Of a stretch of DNA of 64,000 bases, positions 62,385 to 64,000 are shown in pieces. Origin of the DNA: Fodinicola feengrottensis (GTDB lineage Bacteria > Actinomycetota > Actinomycetes > Mycobacteriales > HKI-0501); assembly GCF_010993775.1 (NCBI RefSeq), contig NZ_WOTO01000007.1:1-64000 (forward strand). The letters are read 5' to 3'. Within the stretch, counting starts at the first letter, position 1; every line of letters starts with the position of its first letter. The translations under genes were made by a program, and so were the position numbers. The notes beneath the pieces are model-generated. The model had not been told where the DNA came from, did no database searches, and worked only from the letters and a program-made list of their open reading frames with translations.

Positions 62385-62489
62385 CGCGACTCCTGCCCTG
62401 CGGGATGGCGGCCGGCGGCGCAGCCCTGTCCAGAACGAGAGTGATGCCCGTCGCATTCTATGTCAAGGGTCTTGGTCGATTGTCCAACT

Positions 62490-63094
62490 TCAGTCGGTCG
62501 TTCTCCGGGCGGACGCTGCCAGCTGGACGGCGAAATGGTCGAGCACCGCCGTCGCTTCCCCCCCGTTGTCCCGATCGACGATCCACGCGAGCGTGACGCC
62601 GTCGAGCATGTTGCGCAGGCTCCGAGCCAGCACCCGCAGCGGCACGGTCCACTCCATCCGAGCTGCCGCGGCGGCCACCTCCAGGAAGTCGATGGCTGCC
62701 TCGAGGTAGCCCTCGTACTGCTTGCGGGCCACCTCGGCGAGCTCGGGATCACGCAACGCGTACTGCGTCAGCTCGTACGTGATCTGGTGCTCGCCAGGGT
62801 TCTCCTCGACCAGTCGCCAGTACGCCCGCAGGCTCTCCCGAAGGTGTCCGGCAGGCTTCGATGCGGCCGTACGGCGTCGATCGCGGCCCTTCGGTTGCGC
62901 TCGTTGATGGTGCCGATGACCTGCATGAACAGCTCCTGCTTCGAGCGGAAGCAGTAGTGGAAGAAGCCCAGCGGCATGGCCGCCTCGGCGACGATCGCCC
63001 GGGTCGATGCCTTGGCCACGCCGTCCCGGGCCAGCACCCGGATCGCCGCGGCCACCAGGTCCTGCCGCCGCTCGTCCGCCGACACCCGCGCCAT
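62490..63094 (-). CDS. TetR-family regulator (one frame break)
   Basis: About 201 residues. Helix-turn-helix AAAIRVLARDGVAKASTRAI, VAEAAMPLGFFHYCFRSKQE; C-terminal domain LRESLRAYWRLVEENPGEHQ and YALRDPELAEVARKQYEGYL after a change near 62868. It is upstream of the MFS-aldehyde dehydrogenase pair on the same strand, and divergent from the SCP2 gene. GACCAAG motifs upstream of it and of the MFS gene are likely its sites. Confidence 0.85.
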
Positions 63095-63134
63095 CGTCCA
63101 CCCCGATCGTCGGAGTCACCCTACTCGTGAAGAC

Positions 63135-63156
63135 GACCAAGTCGACTGTCTTGGTC
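63135..63156. promoter_or_regulatory. Inverted repeat upstream of tetR
   Basis: GACCAAG and CTTGGTC separated by eight bases, in the gap between the divergent tetR and SCP2 genes. CTTGGTC recurs at 62471-62477 in front of the MFS gene, so this may be the TetR box. Confidence 0.5.
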
Positions 63157-63197
63157 AGGCATCCAACCTTCGATGGGGATACCCTCCACAGCGACGA

Positions 63198-63857
63198 ATG
63201 GAGGCCGGTGTGGTCGATCTGAGCGAAGCCGCGGTGGCGAGGTTGAGCCCGCGCGAGCTGGTGGCCGCGCTCAAACGGCTGAGCCCGGACGACCCGGCGC
63301 TGGCGGACGTGGACATGGAGATGGTGGCCCGCCGGATCGACCCGCGGCGGCTGAGTCGCAGCGAGTTCGCCGACCTGCTGTCCGCTATCGACACCCTGGC
63401 CGCCGGCGGCGCGAAAGTCGACCTGTCCACCATGGACGCCGCGACTTTCCTGCGGATCATTGGCAAAGCGTCCGGCAGCCAGATCGAGGCGGCGACCGCG
63501 GTGCCAGCCGTACGCCGGCGGATCCTGGACGAGCTGTTCCGCCGGATGGCCGACTACTTCCGGCCCGAGCGGGCCCGGGATGGCCGGGTGGTCATGCAGT
63601 TTCGGGTGACCGGCGGCAGCGGACCTGGCGGCCTTGACCACTACAGCGTGGTGATCCAGGACCGCGCCTGTACGGTGTCGAAGAATCCCAGCGATGACGC
63701 CAAAACCACCATTACGACCGGCCCGGCGGACCTGCTGAGGCTGGCCACCGGGTCGGCGTCGCCGGCGATGATGTTCCTCCGCGGCAAGGTGAAAGTGGAC
63801 GGCTCGCTGGGCTTCGCGTCCGGTTTTATGGCTATGTTTGAGATGCCTAAAATCTGA
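63198..63857 (+). CDS. SCP2 sterol-carrier-domain protein, intact
   Basis: 219 residues from ATG 63198. The N-terminal half is helical (LSPRELVAALKRLSPDDPAL, IDPRRLSRSEFADLLSAIDT). The C-terminal half is an SCP2 sterol-binding fold: LDHYSVVIQDRACTVSKNPS, DDAKTTITTGPADLLRLATG, SPAMMFLRGKVKVDGSLGFA. It binds a lipid or sterol in a hydrophobic cleft, which fits a lipid/steroid theme but does not prove it. It is divergent from tetR. No signal peptide. Confidence 0.83.
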   Translation: MEAGVVDLSEAAVARLSPRELVAALKRLSPDDPALADVDMEMVARRIDPRRLSRSEFADLLSAIDTLAAGGAKVDLSTMDAATFLRIIGKASGSQIEAATAVPAVRRRILDELFRRMADYFRPERARDGRVVMQFRVTGGSGPGGLDHYSVVIQDRACTVSKNPSDDAKTTITTGPADLLRLATGSASPAMMFLRGKVKVDGSLGFASGFMAMFEMPKI

Positions 63858-64000
63858 TCAGTACGTTGCCGCGGTGCTTGCCGGCGAGCAGCTCGTCCAG
63901 CGCGCTCGCGGCGACGTCCAGGCCGCCGTCCAGGATCGTTGCCGGGTAGGCGATCTCGCCGCTCGCGAGCCACCGACCGTAATGCGAGTTCCACGCCTGG
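63847..64000 (-). CDS. C-terminal end of a medium-chain NADP-dependent oxidoreductase, partial
   Basis: The visible 50 residues read ASGEIAYPATILDGGLDVAA then SALDELLAGKHRGNVLIRF, the end of the prostaglandin-reductase/curcumin-reductase type of medium-chain reductases (G-N-x-L-I-x near the end). The start lies beyond the window. It overlaps the SCP2 stop by 11 bp, tail to tail. Confidence 0.6.
   Translation of the reverse strand, partial: QAWNSHYGRWLASGEIAYPATILDGGLDVAASALDELLAGKHRGNVLIRF

Overview
The window is high-GC DNA with strong G/C bias at third codon positions, GTG starts, TANNNT-type -10 boxes, WXG100/EccC/mycosin genes, a Q/G/P-rich secreted protein, ROK/MarR/TetR regulators and many secreted glycosidases. 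This indicates a soil-type actinobacterium; I cannot name the species from the sequence alone. About 19 of some 52 genes are intact single frames. The other ~32 are recognisable families whose frame changes once or several times, often at homopolymers (11 A near 48617, 6 A near 35096). Because the breaks hit whole operons of otherwise well-conserved proteins, I read most as base-calling indels and annotate the genes as full spans with approximate break points.

Layout. 1-1.1 kb: a broken minus-strand reading frame leaving the window, and a decayed copy of a YbaB-like gene. 1.1-9.9 kb: a type VII secretion-type cluster (YbaB-like proteins, mycosin, four WXG100-like proteins including one with a long Q/G/P-rich tail, and a three-ATPase EccC), without EccB/D/E in the window. 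10-14.5 kb: membrane protein, SDR, DNA polymerase IV, and a divergent marR/MFS pair around a palindrome. 14.5-27 kb: a glycan-use locus. It has a divergent ROK repressor, GH27 alpha-galactosidase, two ABC permeases, GH95 alpha-fucosidase, acetyl-xylan-esterase-like hydrolase, sugar-binding lipoprotein and GH36 alpha-galactosidase, with no ABC ATPase. 27-29 kb: FAD monooxygenase and marR divergent around a 35-bp compound palindrome. 29-32.5 kb: a REP-like structured element, a second ROK gene, a MITE-like element and an IS701-type IS, the last two sharing CTAG target sites at the ROK stop. 32.5-34.4 kb: GH30 with a ricin-type lectin domain.

34.8-47.8 kb is a long plus-strand catabolic run: thioesterase, SDR, zinc alcohol dehydrogenase, two enoyl-CoA hydratases, TetR regulator, thiolase, two acyl-CoA dehydrogenases, aldehyde dehydrogenase, acyl-CoA ligase and cytochrome P450. 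Together they could hydroxylate or oxidise an alcohol/terpenoid/steroid-like substrate, activate it to a CoA ester and beta-oxidise it. Two near-identical 14-bp palindromes sit between -35 and -10 boxes before the SDR and the thiolase, so the internal TetR probably controls both units.

47.7-64 kb: a secreted alginate-lyase-like protein, an NAD-epimerase, a secreted DUF1906 plus seven-repeat PLL-like propeller protein, a DHA2 drug exporter with divergent MerR regulator, a Gfo/Idh/MocA-aldo-keto reductase fusion, an amidase with divergent TetR, an SGNH lipase, a tetR-MFS-aldehyde dehydrogenase set, an SCP2 sterol-carrier protein and the end of a zinc-type oxidoreductase. No rRNA, tRNA or CRISPR array was seen.
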